Positions 29,402 through 38,929 are shown, counted from the first letter of the stretch. The stretch: 64,000 bases of DNA from Anaerolineaceae bacterium (GCA_019429225.1 JAHYJK010000001.1:1-64000), one strand, 5' to 3'. Translations and numbers: made by a program. Notes: generated by a model from the sequence alone, not told the origin.

Positions 29402-30198
29402 ATGATTTGATTATGATCAAATGGGGTGGATCACTGATAACGGAAAAAGACAAACCCTTCACCCCCCGCCTTGAAATCATTCAGTCTTTAGCTAAACAAA
29501 TAAAGAAGTTAACAGAAATCAAACCAGATCTAAAAATAATCCTGGGACATGGTTCTGGATCTTTTGGTCACGCAGTGGCTTCTAAATACCAAACCCGCAA
29601 TGGAGTTAAAACGGAAGAAGATTGGATTGGATTCTCCCAGGTCTGGCACGCAGCCAGAAGTCTGAATGTCATCGTCACCCAGGCTTTACATGATCAGGGT
29701 CTGCCTGCTGTGACTTTTTCCCCTTCATCTTTCATCTCCGCATCAAATGGCAAGGGTTTTGAATTTTTTCGATTTCCATTTGAGAGAGCCTTATCTTCAA
29801 ACATTTTACCGGTCATTCATGGAGATGTTATATTCGACCATCTGCTAGGGGGTACGATATTATCGACGGAAGATATTTTTCTATACTTGACAGATTATTA
29901 CCAACCGAAAAAGATTTTACTGGCTGGTATTGAAGACTTTATATGGGCTGATTTTCCAAATAAAAAAATCCCAATCAAATCAATAACCACCAAAAACTTT
30001 GACAATATTAAAAAGGTAATAGGAAAATCTTCCAGTGTTGATGTAACCGGTGGCATGCTTGAAAAGGTAAAATTAATGATGGAATTAGTCAAGAAATATC
30101 CCAATACCAAAATTAGCATTTTTTCCGGATTATCATCAGATAGTTTAATCCAGGAATTGCTAAGTGAACCAACAGGAACATTAATAGAAATGGAGTAA
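29398..30198 (+). CDS. Isopentenyl phosphate kinase
   Basis: 266 residues of the amino-acid-kinase fold. IKWGGSLITEKDKP at the N-terminus, GHGSGSFGHAVASKY near 50-65 (the histidine after SFG is the family's substrate-binding residue), HGDVIFD, and the nucleotide-binding STEDIFLYL and VTGGMLEKV all match IPK. It converts isopentenyl phosphate to IPP. Together with mevalonate kinase it implies the alternative mevalonate route through a mevalonate-5-phosphate decarboxylase, which is not in this window. The start overlaps mvk by four bases. Confidence 0.92.
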   Translation: MNDLIMIKWGGSLITEKDKPFTPRLEIIQSLAKQIKKLTEIKPDLKIILGHGSGSFGHAVASKYQTRNGVKTEEDWIGFSQVWHAARSLNVIVTQALHDQGLPAVTFSPSSFISASNGKGFEFFRFPFERALSSNILPVIHGDVIFDHLLGGTILSTEDIFLYLTDYYQPKKILLAGIEDFIWADFPNKKIPIKSITTKNFDNIKKVIGKSSSVDVTGGMLEKVKLMMELVKKYPNTKISIFSGLSSDSLIQELLSEPTGTLIEME

Positions 30199-31356
30199 AT
30201 GATGACTATTAATTCTCTCAATGTATTGGAAAGAAATGAAGATAAATATTTAGCACCTTATGGATCAAAAAGCAAAGATTCAAAAGGCCGGCTATATCCA
30301 GATAGTGAACCGGCTTACAGAACACGATTCCAAAGAGACCGTGATCGGATCATTCACACTTCTGCTTTTCGAAGGCTTGAATATAAAACCCAGGTTTTCA
30401 TTAATTATGAGGGAGACCATTACCGAACAAGATTGACTCATACATTAGAAGTAACCCAGATAGGTCGTTCTATTGCCCGTGCTTTAGGTGCAAATGAAGA
30501 TTTGATCGAAGCAATCTGTCTGGCACATGATCTGGGTCACCCACCATTCGGACATTCAGGCGAAACAACGCTTAATCGCCTGCTGATCGACCAGGGTGGA
30601 TTTGACCATAACAAACAATCTTTTCGGATCGTCACCAAACTGGAAAATCGCTATCCAGATTTTCCTGGATTGAACCTCTCCTGGGAAGTACTGGAAGGAA
30701 TTGTGAAACATGAATCAGAATATGATGTTTCCGATGCAAAAGATTTTAATCCCGATTTGCGTGGAAATATTGAGACACAAATAGCAAATGTTGCAGATGA
30801 ATTAGCCTACACAGCTCATGACCTGGACGATGGGTTGAGATCCAGGATGATTTATCCTCAAATGTTATCCGGGATTGAATTATGGGAAATTCTATGCGCT
30901 GATGTAAATTGGTCTGGTGGAGAATTAGATGACCTATCCCGCCACACAATGATACGTCAATTGATTGGGATGGAAATTGATGACGTTTTGAGTCATACAG
31001 AATCACTTCTGAAAAATCACTCGATTCGATCAGTAGAAGAAGTACAACGTTTGCCATTCAATATTGTTGGATTCAGTGAAGAAATGCATAGAAGAAATCG
31101 TGTATTAAAGGATTTTCTTTTTAATAATTTATATCGACATTATCGAGTACAAAGAATGTCGTTTAAAGCTGATCAAATTTTATCTGAATTATTTAAAACC
31201 TATATGCTGGAACCAAGTGTTTTACCAAAACATGTCCACGATCGTATGGGAAAAAGCGTTCCAGAAAGAGTAGTTTGTGATTACATTGCGGGAATGACAG
31301 ACCGTTTTGCAATTGATGAACATCAAAAGTTATTTGATCCAACCTTATTACCATGA
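30199..31356 (+). CDS. dgt: Deoxyguanosinetriphosphate triphosphohydrolase-like HD protein
   Basis: 385 residues of the short dGTPase group. The HD metal site is spread over FRRLEYKTQVF, YRTRLTHTLEVTQIGR and CLAHDLGHPPFGHSGE. It hydrolyses dNTPs to nucleosides and triphosphate. The start directly follows the IPK stop (TAA then ATG), with GGAG just upstream; a second ATG at 30202 is equally possible. It may be translated with the isoprenoid genes but has no obvious functional link to them. Confidence 0.93.
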   Translation: MMTINSLNVLERNEDKYLAPYGSKSKDSKGRLYPDSEPAYRTRFQRDRDRIIHTSAFRRLEYKTQVFINYEGDHYRTRLTHTLEVTQIGRSIARALGANEDLIEAICLAHDLGHPPFGHSGETTLNRLLIDQGGFDHNKQSFRIVTKLENRYPDFPGLNLSWEVLEGIVKHESEYDVSDAKDFNPDLRGNIETQIANVADELAYTAHDLDDGLRSRMIYPQMLSGIELWEILCADVNWSGGELDDLSRHTMIRQLIGMEIDDVLSHTESLLKNHSIRSVEEVQRLPFNIVGFSEEMHRRNRVLKDFLFNNLYRHYRVQRMSFKADQILSELFKTYMLEPSVLPKHVHDRMGKSVPERVVCDYIAGMTDRFAIDEHQKLFDPTLLP

Positions 31357-31433
31357 TAAAATTCAACCTCTTCTTAAATTGAGGAAATTATTGAGTGCAA
31401 TTAATAACAAGTGAATTTTAGGATGGTAAATTT

Positions 31434-31901
31434 ATGACAGAAACATCATATTTAACTGCAGAAGGTCTGGAAAAATTACAAATAGAACTCTCTCACTTGA
31501 AATCTACAGTGCGGGATGAACTTTCTAAACGATTACGTGCTGCCATTCAAATGGGAGATCTATCGGAAAATGCTGATTATATTCAGGCAAAGGAAGAACA
31601 GGGTTTTTTAGAAGGTAGAATTCAGGAATTAGAAAATCTATTGAGTAATGTTAAGATAATTGAAGAGAAAGATCATCGAGATGGGAAAGTAGATATCGGT
31701 TCCATTGTCACCGTTCAGGAAGGAAATTACCCTGAAGAAACTTACTATCTTGTGGGACCCAAAGAAGCTGATCCACCCAATGGTAGAATTTCGTATCAAT
31801 CCCCTATCGGTAAGTCTTTAATTAACCATCAATTAGGGGATGAGGTCAATATTGAGACACCTGGTGGAAAACTAAAATTAAAGATAATCAAAATCGAGTA
31901 A
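31434..31901 (+). CDS. greA: Transcription elongation factor GreA
   Basis: 155 residues. The N-terminal coiled coil (about 1-75) has the tip motif MGDLSENADYIQAKEEQ with the acidic residues that enter the polymerase secondary channel. The C-terminal FKBP-like domain contains GSIVTVQEG and ISYQSPIGKSLINHQLGDEV. It stimulates transcript cleavage by backtracked RNA polymerase. An AGGATGG site lies before the ATG. A strong hairpin terminator follows. Confidence 0.97.
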   Translation: MTETSYLTAEGLEKLQIELSHLKSTVRDELSKRLRAAIQMGDLSENADYIQAKEEQGFLEGRIQELENLLSNVKIIEEKDHRDGKVDIGSIVTVQEGNYPEETYYLVGPKEADPPNGRISYQSPIGKSLINHQLGDEVNIETPGGKLKLKIIKIE

Positions 31902-31912
31902 AGTCAAAAAAA

Positions 31913-31943
31913 CCGGAGGAATAAATTCCATCCGGTTTTTTCT
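31913..31943. terminator. Bidirectional intrinsic terminator
   Basis: CCGGA pairs with TCCGG (31913-31917 and 31931-31935), with an inner GGAA/TTCC stem. A6 lies on the left and T6 on the right. It serves greA (+) and the 357-residue membrane protein (-). Confidence 0.88.
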
Positions 31944-31957
31944 TTATCATTCAAAAT

Positions 31958-33031
31958 TTATTTGGGCCAAACTGCCAATTCGAGCGTCAAACGATCAAAA
32001 AAGCTGTTCTCGGGTAAAGCTCCCTGTCCGTAATTCATGTCTACGACGCGAGCCTCGAGTACTAATGTTGCAGTCTCTAAGAAAACTTTTCCACCGGGTT
32101 CTAATAAAACCGGTTCACCTTTAGACGCCAGTCGATTTGCAATCGCGGCATCATCATAAGCGTGTTGACTCATCAAGACTTTGGTGACCGTCTGTATATC
32201 GTTTTTATCAAACAACCAAACTTCAAAAGCTGTGATTTTCTTTGGTTCACCCACACCAATGGTTTCGGATATACCAACGCCACACTCTCCTAAGAATTCT
32301 CCGGTTGGTGAATCAATGCTGAATGAGTCGTCAAACAGATCATCTCCGCTGACATAAGTACTCATAAATTGAGTGATCGGTACATCCTGTTCTGGGGTTG
32401 AAAATTCAGCAGGAATGCCTTCATAAGAATCCACATCGGACTCTGAAACTTCAGGTTTCGATCTTACTGGAAATATTTCACTTATATTACGTTTTCGAAT
32501 AAAGAAGATGTAAGCTAATGCACCACCAATGATCAAAGTAATTAGACATAAGACAATGACCAGGACAAAAGGATTGAAGTCTGATTTCTTTTCTTCAGTT
32601 TCATCCCCGGGCATTACTTCTTCTTCAGCTGCAGTTGCTTCTCCAGGTGCTTGAACTTCCTCTGAAGGAGGTTCTTCTGCTGGTAATACAACTTGTGCCA
32701 ATCCCAACGCAGTCCGGAATTGATCGATATCTGTAATGGATAATCCACAATCGCCAGGCATTAAACCGGCTAATTTTTCTTCACTTACAGACCCTAATCC
32801 TTCCAAACGTTCTTTTGCTTGAAGAGAATCGCCGGTTTTCATGAATGAATGAACAACCATGCAGAAGTAATCTTCCTGCAAGTCGGCTCTCAGATAAGAA
32901 GGATCTGCATCAGTCCATCTAACCGGCATTAATCCCCAACCCAAAATTGGCAGCCCGATAATCAAACCAATGAGAAATCCGATTCCGGCTGTAATCAATG
33001 GTCTCTTTAAGTATTCTTGGATCTTATCCAT
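31958..33031 (-). CDS. Two-TM membrane protein of unknown function
   Basis: 357 residues, family not recognised. A membrane helix near the N-terminus (TAGIGFLIGLIIGLPILGW) is followed by an outer segment of about 75 residues with two cysteines (DYFCMVV, GDCGLSI). Then come an acidic Pro/Glu-rich linker, a second helix (FVLVIVLCLITLIIGGALAY) and a soluble C-terminal part of about 170 residues rich in beta-type sequence. AGGAG lies seven bases before the ATG. It follows topA on the same strand after 109 bases. Confidence 0.75.
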   Translation of the reverse strand: MDKIQEYLKRPLITAGIGFLIGLIIGLPILGWGLMPVRWTDADPSYLRADLQEDYFCMVVHSFMKTGDSLQAKERLEGLGSVSEEKLAGLMPGDCGLSITDIDQFRTALGLAQVVLPAEEPPSEEVQAPGEATAAEEEVMPGDETEEKKSDFNPFVLVIVLCLITLIIGGALAYIFFIRKRNISEIFPVRSKPEVSESDVDSYEGIPAEFSTPEQDVPITQFMSTYVSGDDLFDDSFSIDSPTGEFLGECGVGISETIGVGEPKKITAFEVWLFDKNDIQTVTKVLMSQHAYDDAAIANRLASKGEPVLLEPGGKVFLETATLVLEARVVDMNYGQGALPENSFFDRLTLELAVWPK

Positions 33032-33140
33032 TTTTCTGCTCCTGGTGATTTGTCATAATATTTGGATTATTACATTTAGATTTTAGAACAAAACGTCTAA
33101 ATATGCAACAATTCCAACCTTTTCTCTCTAGTTGCAGATT

Positions 33141-35459
33141 TTATGCCAATTCTTCTTTTTCTCCACGAAGAATATCCGATTGTAAAAATGTTTCTTCACA
33201 TTTTAAACATTGCAGGTCCCGTTTATTAATGACTACCAGGGTACCATTACAATTCGGGCATGGTTCCGAAACTGGTTGTTTCCAGGAAGTAAATTGACAT
33301 TCCGGATAATTTGAACAGCCATAAAAAATTCGTCCTTTTCTGGTTCTACGGATGACAACTTCACCGGTTGAACAATCTGGACACTTAACGCCAATTTTTT
33401 CTAATATTGGCTCTGTATAGCGGCAAGTCGGGAAATTACTACAACTGATAAATTTTCCAAATCGTCCAAAACGAATAACTAATTCATGACCACATTTTGG
33501 ACAGTCTCGACCAATCTTTTCCAATTCGGTTTTCGTCTCCGGCATTTCTTCTTTTGCGCGGTTCAAGTGGACAGAAAAGTCCTGATAAAAATCTGTTATT
33601 ACAGTATTCCAAACTTTTTCACCAGACGCGACTTGATCTAAAGAAGTTTCCATTGAGGCAGTAAAACCAGGGTCCACGACTTCATTGAAGTGACTCACTA
33701 GCAAATCATTTACGATCATGCCTGTTTCAGAGGGGATTAAGCGTTTCTTCTCCCGTTCTACATACCCTCTTTCTTGAATAGTTGAAAGTATAGGAGCATA
33801 AGTTGAAGGTCTGCCAATTCCAAATTCTTCCAATAGTTGAACCAGCGATGCTTCTGTAAAACGCGGCGGCGGAGTTGTAAAGTGTTGTTCCGGAATTAAT
33901 CGTACAAGTTCCTGTTTTTGTCCGTCTTCTAAATTGGATGGCAATAACACCCCGGTGTCATTTCCATTTTGTTTGTCCTCATCTTTGGCTTCTTCATAAA
34001 CAATCAAAAAACCAGAAAACCGCAACGTAGATCCAGACGCACGAAACTCATACTGATTCTCTTTACCATCTGCTTGAATCTCCACCGAAACAGTATCGTA
34101 GATGGCTGATTCCATTTGAGAAGCAACAAATCGTTTCCAAATGAGTTGATAAAGTTTGTATTGATCGCCTTTTAAAAATTTCTTTACTTCTTCTGGAGAT
34201 CGAATTACGGAAGTAGGTCTGATAGCTTCGTGTGCTTCCTGCGCTTTAACGGCTCGCGTTTTATGTTGCGGGGGGGTTGCTGGAAGAAACGTTTTGCCAA
34301 ATTTGGACATGATATAGCTTCTAACTTCTTTTTGAGCAATTTCCGAAATATTGGTTGAGTCAGTTCGCATATAGGTAATCAAACCAATTGAACCACCTTC
34401 ACCTACATCCAACCCTTCATATAGTTGTTGTGCCAAAGCCATCGTCCGCCTGGCTGTAAACCCTAATCTGCGTGATGCTTCTTGTTGTAAAGAGCTGGTG
34501 ATAAAAGGAGCTGGTGCTTTCCGCTTACGTTCACCTTTTTTCACTTTTGTGATCCAATAATTAGCCTCTTCTAAATCGCCTAAAAAGCTATGAGTTATTT
34601 CTTTGTTTTTTAATGATGGTTCTTCCCCATTGATACGGAATAATTTAGCAATATAAGTCTTTTTCGATTGATCAGGCTTAAGTTCAGCTTCAATTGTCCA
34701 ATACTCTTCTTGTAAAAAATCTTCGATTTCTCTTTCCCGTTCAACAATCAAACGTAACGCAACAGATTGAACACGGCCAGCTGATAAGCGACTACGAACC
34801 TTTTGCCACAGTAAAGGACTGAGGTTATAACCCACCAGCCGGTCCAGAATTCTGCGGGCTTGTTGGGCATTGACTAAATCCATGTTGATGGCTCTTGGAT
34901 GTCTAAATGCTGCTTCAATGGCTGGTTTTGTAATTTCATGGAAGACAACTCGATTGGTTCTATTTTCATCAATTTCTGCAGCTTCCATCAGATGCCAGGC
35001 AATTGCTTCACCTTCTCGATCCGGATCGGTTGCTAGATAAATTTGTTCAGCTGTTTTGGCTAACTGTTTTAATTCTTTTACCACAGTTCTTTTTTCATTT
35101 GGAACCCGGTATTTAGGTGAAAATTGGTTCTCAACATCCACAGATAATTCTGACCGCAATAAATCACGCACATGGCCTACAGAAGCTTTTACAATGTAAT
35201 CTTTTCCTAAATATCGCTGAACAGTCTTTGCTTTCGCAGGTGATTCAACAATCACTAATTTTCCGCTTAGTTTTGGTTCTTTTTTTACTGATGGAGGAGG
35301 TGTTAAATTTAAGTGTTCCTCAGTTCTTCCAGTTCTATATAAAGTCGTACCACAAACAGAACAAACTCCTTTCGTTACGGGGGCTCCAATTTTATTGAAT
35401 GAAGCTTCCGGGTTTTTTATCTCGCGTTTTGTTCTGCATTTTACACAATAGGCTTCCAA
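33141..35459 (-). CDS. topA: DNA topoisomerase I with N-terminal zinc-ribbon extension
   Basis: 772 residues. Residues 1-50 carry CVKC...CSVC, a zinc-ribbon of the DUF5679 type not present in classical TopA. The Toprim domain begins LVIVESPAKAKTVQRYLG, with DPDREGEAIAWH. The active-site tyrosine is in LITYMRTDSTN. Three C-terminal zinc fingers follow (CPKCGHE, CPDCSTG, CPNCNGT). It relaxes negative supercoils. The start is TTG, decided by AGGAGG (35467-35472) seven bases upstream, inside the end of the upstream sugar nucleotidyltransferase. Confidence 0.97.
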   Translation of the reverse strand: MEAYCVKCRTKREIKNPEASFNKIGAPVTKGVCSVCGTTLYRTGRTEEHLNLTPPPSVKKEPKLSGKLVIVESPAKAKTVQRYLGKDYIVKASVGHVRDLLRSELSVDVENQFSPKYRVPNEKRTVVKELKQLAKTAEQIYLATDPDREGEAIAWHLMEAAEIDENRTNRVVFHEITKPAIEAAFRHPRAINMDLVNAQQARRILDRLVGYNLSPLLWQKVRSRLSAGRVQSVALRLIVEREREIEDFLQEEYWTIEAELKPDQSKKTYIAKLFRINGEEPSLKNKEITHSFLGDLEEANYWITKVKKGERKRKAPAPFITSSLQQEASRRLGFTARRTMALAQQLYEGLDVGEGGSIGLITYMRTDSTNISEIAQKEVRSYIMSKFGKTFLPATPPQHKTRAVKAQEAHEAIRPTSVIRSPEEVKKFLKGDQYKLYQLIWKRFVASQMESAIYDTVSVEIQADGKENQYEFRASGSTLRFSGFLIVYEEAKDEDKQNGNDTGVLLPSNLEDGQKQELVRLIPEQHFTTPPPRFTEASLVQLLEEFGIGRPSTYAPILSTIQERGYVEREKKRLIPSETGMIVNDLLVSHFNEVVDPGFTASMETSLDQVASGEKVWNTVITDFYQDFSVHLNRAKEEMPETKTELEKIGRDCPKCGHELVIRFGRFGKFISCSNFPTCRYTEPILEKIGVKCPDCSTGEVVIRRTRKGRIFYGCSNYPECQFTSWKQPVSEPCPNCNGTLVVINKRDLQCLKCEETFLQSDILRGEKEELA

Positions 35460-35470
35460 AACAATTCCTC

Positions 35471-36568
35471 CTACAAATAATCATCCAAACCGTTTTCGGT
35501 CAAAAATTTTACAACATTTTTTATTTCTTGTGATTTTTCTCGATCACAAATCAAAATTGTATTCTCACTCTCAACAATTACCAGGTTTTCAATCCCTAGC
35601 GTCACAATCATGTGTTGATCAGAACGAGAGTAAACCAAAGTGTTTGAAGTGTCAAACCCAATATGGCGCGCAGCCAGATTCAAATTTCCATCCTGATCCA
35701 ATTCCATGACATCGAATAAAGATTCCCAGCTACCAACATCATACCATCCAAGATTGGAACCAGGGATCACAATTACATTTGAAGCATGTTCCATAATGCC
35801 ATAATCAATAGTCTGGGGAATAATTTTTTCCCAATAATGCGGGAGCATTTCTTTATAATTACCCTCAACCAAAGTAGTAGTAATTTCCTTAAGAATCAGG
35901 CTTAATTCTGGCATTTGTCGTTTAAATTCTTGTAAAATCGTATCCACGTGCCATATAAACATACCAGAATTCCAATCATAGCCACCTGATGAAAACATGA
36001 GTTTTGCATTTTGTGTATCTGGTTTTTCTAAAAATTTGTTAACTTTAAATGCCCATCTATCTTCAAAACATTTAACTGGTTCACCTTTGTGTATGTAACC
36101 ATAACCTGTAGCTGCAAATGTAGGTTGAATCCCTAAGGTAACCAAATATTTATCCTGTGCAGCCTGGTAACCAGATCTTAATAGATTGTGAAATTCTGGA
36201 ATATTTTGAATAAAATGGTCAGCCGTTAGAATGACTAAAATTGCTTCAGGATCGATTTGCTTGATATAGGTTGCTGCATATCCAACGACTGACGCAGTCC
36301 CCTTAGGAAAAGGTTCGATCAGAAAATTCTCTTTGGGTATCTGCTGGGTTTGTGAAGCCAATAAATCAGCTTGTTCAGCAACTGTTACGATGAAGATTTT
36401 CTCTGGTGCAAATAATCCATTCAGACGATTTACAGAAATTTGAAAAAGAGTATCTTCACCAAATATCTTTACCATCTGTTTGGGTGTTTTTTTTGTTGAT
36501 AAAGGCCAGAGACGGGTTCCACCACCACCAGCCATGATTACAGCGTAATAATGTTGAATATTATCCAT
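35471..36568 (-). CDS. Mannose-1-phosphate guanylyltransferase
   Basis: 365 residues of the short (single-domain) type. The N-terminus MAGGGGTRLWPLSTKKTPKQ is the GDP-mannose pyrophosphorylase signature. ILTADHFIQN and FLEKPDTQNAK follow, with YDWNSGMFIWHVD further on. It makes GDP-mannose from mannose-1-phosphate and GTP, a donor for the surface glycans suggested by the other cluster. The start shares one base with the dprA stop, so the two are coupled. The manC/algA-type isomerase domain is absent. Confidence 0.92.
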   Translation of the reverse strand: MDNIQHYYAVIMAGGGGTRLWPLSTKKTPKQMVKIFGEDTLFQISVNRLNGLFAPEKIFIVTVAEQADLLASQTQQIPKENFLIEPFPKGTASVVGYAATYIKQIDPEAILVILTADHFIQNIPEFHNLLRSGYQAAQDKYLVTLGIQPTFAATGYGYIHKGEPVKCFEDRWAFKVNKFLEKPDTQNAKLMFSSGGYDWNSGMFIWHVDTILQEFKRQMPELSLILKEITTTLVEGNYKEMLPHYWEKIIPQTIDYGIMEHASNVIVIPGSNLGWYDVGSWESLFDVMELDQDGNLNLAARHIGFDTSNTLVYSRSDQHMIVTLGIENLVIVESENTILICDREKSQEIKNVVKFLTENGLDDYL

Positions 36569-37671
36569 TATAAATATTCCCCTTTTTCTTCTTTGATAAC
36601 GACGTATTTCATACCACCAACTTGTTTGGTTAATCCCTTCAATTCCATCATCGCTAAATAAGAACTGACTTGAGAAATTGGTAACTCCGATAAATTAGTG
36701 ATCTCATCAACATGTAAAGGTTCATTCGATAAAACACTTAAAATTTTTTCTTCAAATAAGTCAATAGGATATTCTTTTCTAAATGATTTTCTTTCCTGAA
36801 TGAGTTCTACCTGAATATCCTGTAAAACCTCTCGAATATCCAACAATGGTTTTGCGCCTTGTTGGATTAATTTATTTGTACCTTTGCTTTGAACATTGTA
36901 GATGCTGCCAGGAACAGCGTATACATTTCTTCCCTGGTTAGTGGCAAATTCAGCCGTGATCAATGCTCCGCTGGTTTGACCTGCCTCAATCACAATTGTA
37001 GCTCTGGATAATCCAGAAATAATTCTATTTCTAGGTGGAAAATTATTCGCTTCAGGCGCAGTACCCGGCGGATAATCACTGATCACCGCTCCAGCATTAG
37101 AAATGTCTGCGGCTAATTTTCTATGTTCAGCCGGATATATTCGATCTACCCCACTCCCAAGAACAGCAATTGTTCTTCCGCCGGATTCCAATGCTGACTT
37201 GTGCGCAATACCATCCACACCTCTCGCCAGACCGCTCACAACTGTTATTTTATGGTCTGCCAGGACGCGTGAGAATTCTTCAGTAATCTGTTTCCCATAA
37301 TGGGTAACTTTTCTCGTTCCAACGATTGCAACCGCCCATTCATCTTCTAAAGATAAATCTCCTTTTATGTACAAAACCGGTGGAGGTTGATCAATCTCTT
37401 TGAGATATCTGGGATATTCGATATCATCTTTGATCATTATTTTTATACCAGCAGATTGAATTCGTTTGATATATTGATTAAGATCGAAGTCTTTTCTGAT
37501 TCGTAAAATCCGCTCACAAATCTTTTCAGATAGACCAGTTTCCTTTAATGATGAAATCGGTGCATTCCAGGCTGTTTCAAGATTACCAAAGTAATCTACC
37601 AATGCTTTCATCCTGACTGCACCTATCCCCTTTATTAAGCTAAATCCAACCCAATAATTTCTTGGATCCAT
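36568..37671 (-). CDS. dprA: DNA-processing protein DprA
   Basis: 367 residues. An N-terminal helix-hairpin-helix-like region (about 1-60) is followed by the Rossmann-like DprA core with AIVGTRKVTHYGK, VVSGLARGVDGIAH and AVLGSGVDRIYPAEH, then FPPRNRIISGLS and IEAGQTSGAL. A winged-helix tail (about 300-360) ends the protein. DprA loads RecA on incoming single-stranded DNA in transformation. It sits three bases after rimM, in the place trmD usually occupies. Confidence 0.95.
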   Translation of the reverse strand: MDPRNYWVGFSLIKGIGAVRMKALVDYFGNLETAWNAPISSLKETGLSEKICERILRIRKDFDLNQYIKRIQSAGIKIMIKDDIEYPRYLKEIDQPPPVLYIKGDLSLEDEWAVAIVGTRKVTHYGKQITEEFSRVLADHKITVVSGLARGVDGIAHKSALESGGRTIAVLGSGVDRIYPAEHRKLAADISNAGAVISDYPPGTAPEANNFPPRNRIISGLSRATIVIEAGQTSGALITAEFATNQGRNVYAVPGSIYNVQSKGTNKLIQQGAKPLLDIREVLQDIQVELIQERKSFRKEYPIDLFEEKILSVLSNEPLHVDEITNLSELPISQVSSYLAMMELKGLTKQVGGMKYVVIKEEKGEYL

Positions 37672-37673
37672 GC

Positions 37674-38246
37674 TTAATCCTGGTTGTAGTATTCCAATGG
37701 TTTCACAACCATAAATCTATTTTTTATGTCAACTTTTTGGATTAAACTGAGTAAAGCTGGGTACAAGATTTCTTTTCGATCTTCACCAACAATCACGTAC
37801 ACGTCATTTGCGCCTGTTTCAAGAATTTGAGTAATTTCTCCAATTTTTATATCATTGGTATCCATCACAGACAATCCTATCAATTGATGATGATAATACT
37901 CACCTTCTGGAAGATCAGGAAGTTCATTTGCATCTACAAAAACAAAATAACTTTTGAATTTTTCAACTTGTTCGATTGTAGTAAATTCGTCAAATTCAAA
38001 AATTAAACTTTTGGAATGCTCTTTGATTGATTTTATATGAGCGGGAAAGTGTTCATCACCAATGAACACTTTCCTACCTTTCTTTAATCGTTCAGGAAAA
38101 TCTGTTAAGATATAGAAGGCAATTCCACCCTCAAGGCCATGAGGTTTTCCAAGTCTACCAATAGCCAAATAGACAGGCTCGCCATGATTGGGCGAGCCTG
38201 TGCCATACTTATCAGGTTCAGACAGCACCCGATGAGTTTTTTTCAT
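37674..38246 (-). CDS. rimM: Ribosome maturation factor RimM
   Basis: 190 residues, slightly longer than usual because of a 25-residue polar N-terminus. The conserved start of the domain is YLAIGRLGKPHGLEGGIAFYILTDFPERL. The PRC-barrel half has YYHHQLIGLSVMD and GANDVYVIVG. RimM helps assemble the 30S head around S19 and 16S rRNA. It overlaps khpA by four bases. The usual partners trmD and rplS are not downstream. Confidence 0.94.
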   Translation of the reverse strand: MKKTHRVLSEPDKYGTGSPNHGEPVYLAIGRLGKPHGLEGGIAFYILTDFPERLKKGRKVFIGDEHFPAHIKSIKEHSKSLIFEFDEFTTIEQVEKFKSYFVFVDANELPDLPEGEYYHHQLIGLSVMDTNDIKIGEITQILETGANDVYVIVGEDRKEILYPALLSLIQKVDIKNRFMVVKPLEYYNQD

Positions 38247-38479
38247 CGAGGTTCGACCACATCTAATGATGCTTGTTTACCTTCACGAGCAGCAGCTACA
38301 CGAAGTAAAACTCGCATCGAATTAGCTACACGTCCACCTTTTCCAATGACTCTACCCATATCTTCTTTTGCAACCCGTAACTCAACACGCGTTTTATTAC
38401 CACCACGATCGCAATTAACTTCAACCTGGGTTGGATCATCGACTAATGAACGAGCAATATATTCAATTAATTCTTTCAC
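38243..38479 (-). CDS. khpA: KH-domain RNA-binding protein KhpA
   Basis: 78 residues forming one KH domain with the GxxG loop in DMGRVIGKGGRVANSM. Its place between rpsP and rimM is the classic one for KhpA. The protein binds RNA and in other bacteria works with KhpB in cell-envelope control. It overlaps rimM by four bases. Confidence 0.95.
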   Translation of the reverse strand: MKELIEYIARSLVDDPTQVEVNCDRGGNKTRVELRVAKEDMGRVIGKGGRVANSMRVLLRVAAAREGKQASLDVVEPR

Positions 38480-38531
38480 GGCTTATTCCTTTCTTAAAGC
38501 AAGTTTTTGACTACGCTTAATAAGTTCTTGA

Positions 38532-38876
38532 TTAAGCCGGATTTGTCTTCTGGTTAGATGTATGTTTTGCGTAGATCTTTTCAGCTTCCTCTTTCAATAC
38601 ATCCATTGATTCACCTTTCTTAAATCGGTCGAATCTCTCCAAGAGGCCAACTGTTTTAAAGATCTGTTCTACAGAATCGCTGGGTTGAGCACCTTTAATC
38701 ATAAAATCAAAAACCCGGTCTTCCTGAATACTGATTGTTAAAGGTTCTGTCCTTGGATTGTAGAAACCTAAAATTTCTAAGAATCTGCCGTCTCTGGGAC
38801 TTTCTTTATCTGCTGCAACAATACGATATGTTGGTTGACCTTTTAATCCTTGTCTTCGTAATCGAATCCTTACCAT
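38532..38876 (-). CDS. rpsP: 30S ribosomal protein S16
   Basis: 114 residues. The start VRIRLRRQGLKGQPTYRIVAAD and GRFLEILGFYNPRT are the S16 signature. A Lys-rich extension of about 30 residues follows the core. It lies downstream of ffh with a 109-base gap holding a hairpin, and upstream of khpA. An AGGAG site is present before the ATG. Confidence 0.97.
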   Translation of the reverse strand: MVRIRLRRQGLKGQPTYRIVAADKESPRDGRFLEILGFYNPRTEPLTISIQEDRVFDFMIKGAQPSDSVEQIFKTVGLLERFDRFKKGESMDVLKEEAEKIYAKHTSNQKTNPA

Positions 38877-38929
38877 CGATTTTTACTCCTGTTTTTATAA
38901 TTTTTATTTTTGATAATCTGATCTCAATT

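Noticed and set aside
38139-38510. 123-codon plus-strand frame over rimM and khpA
   Set aside because: Antisense to two well-supported genes and without family resemblance.
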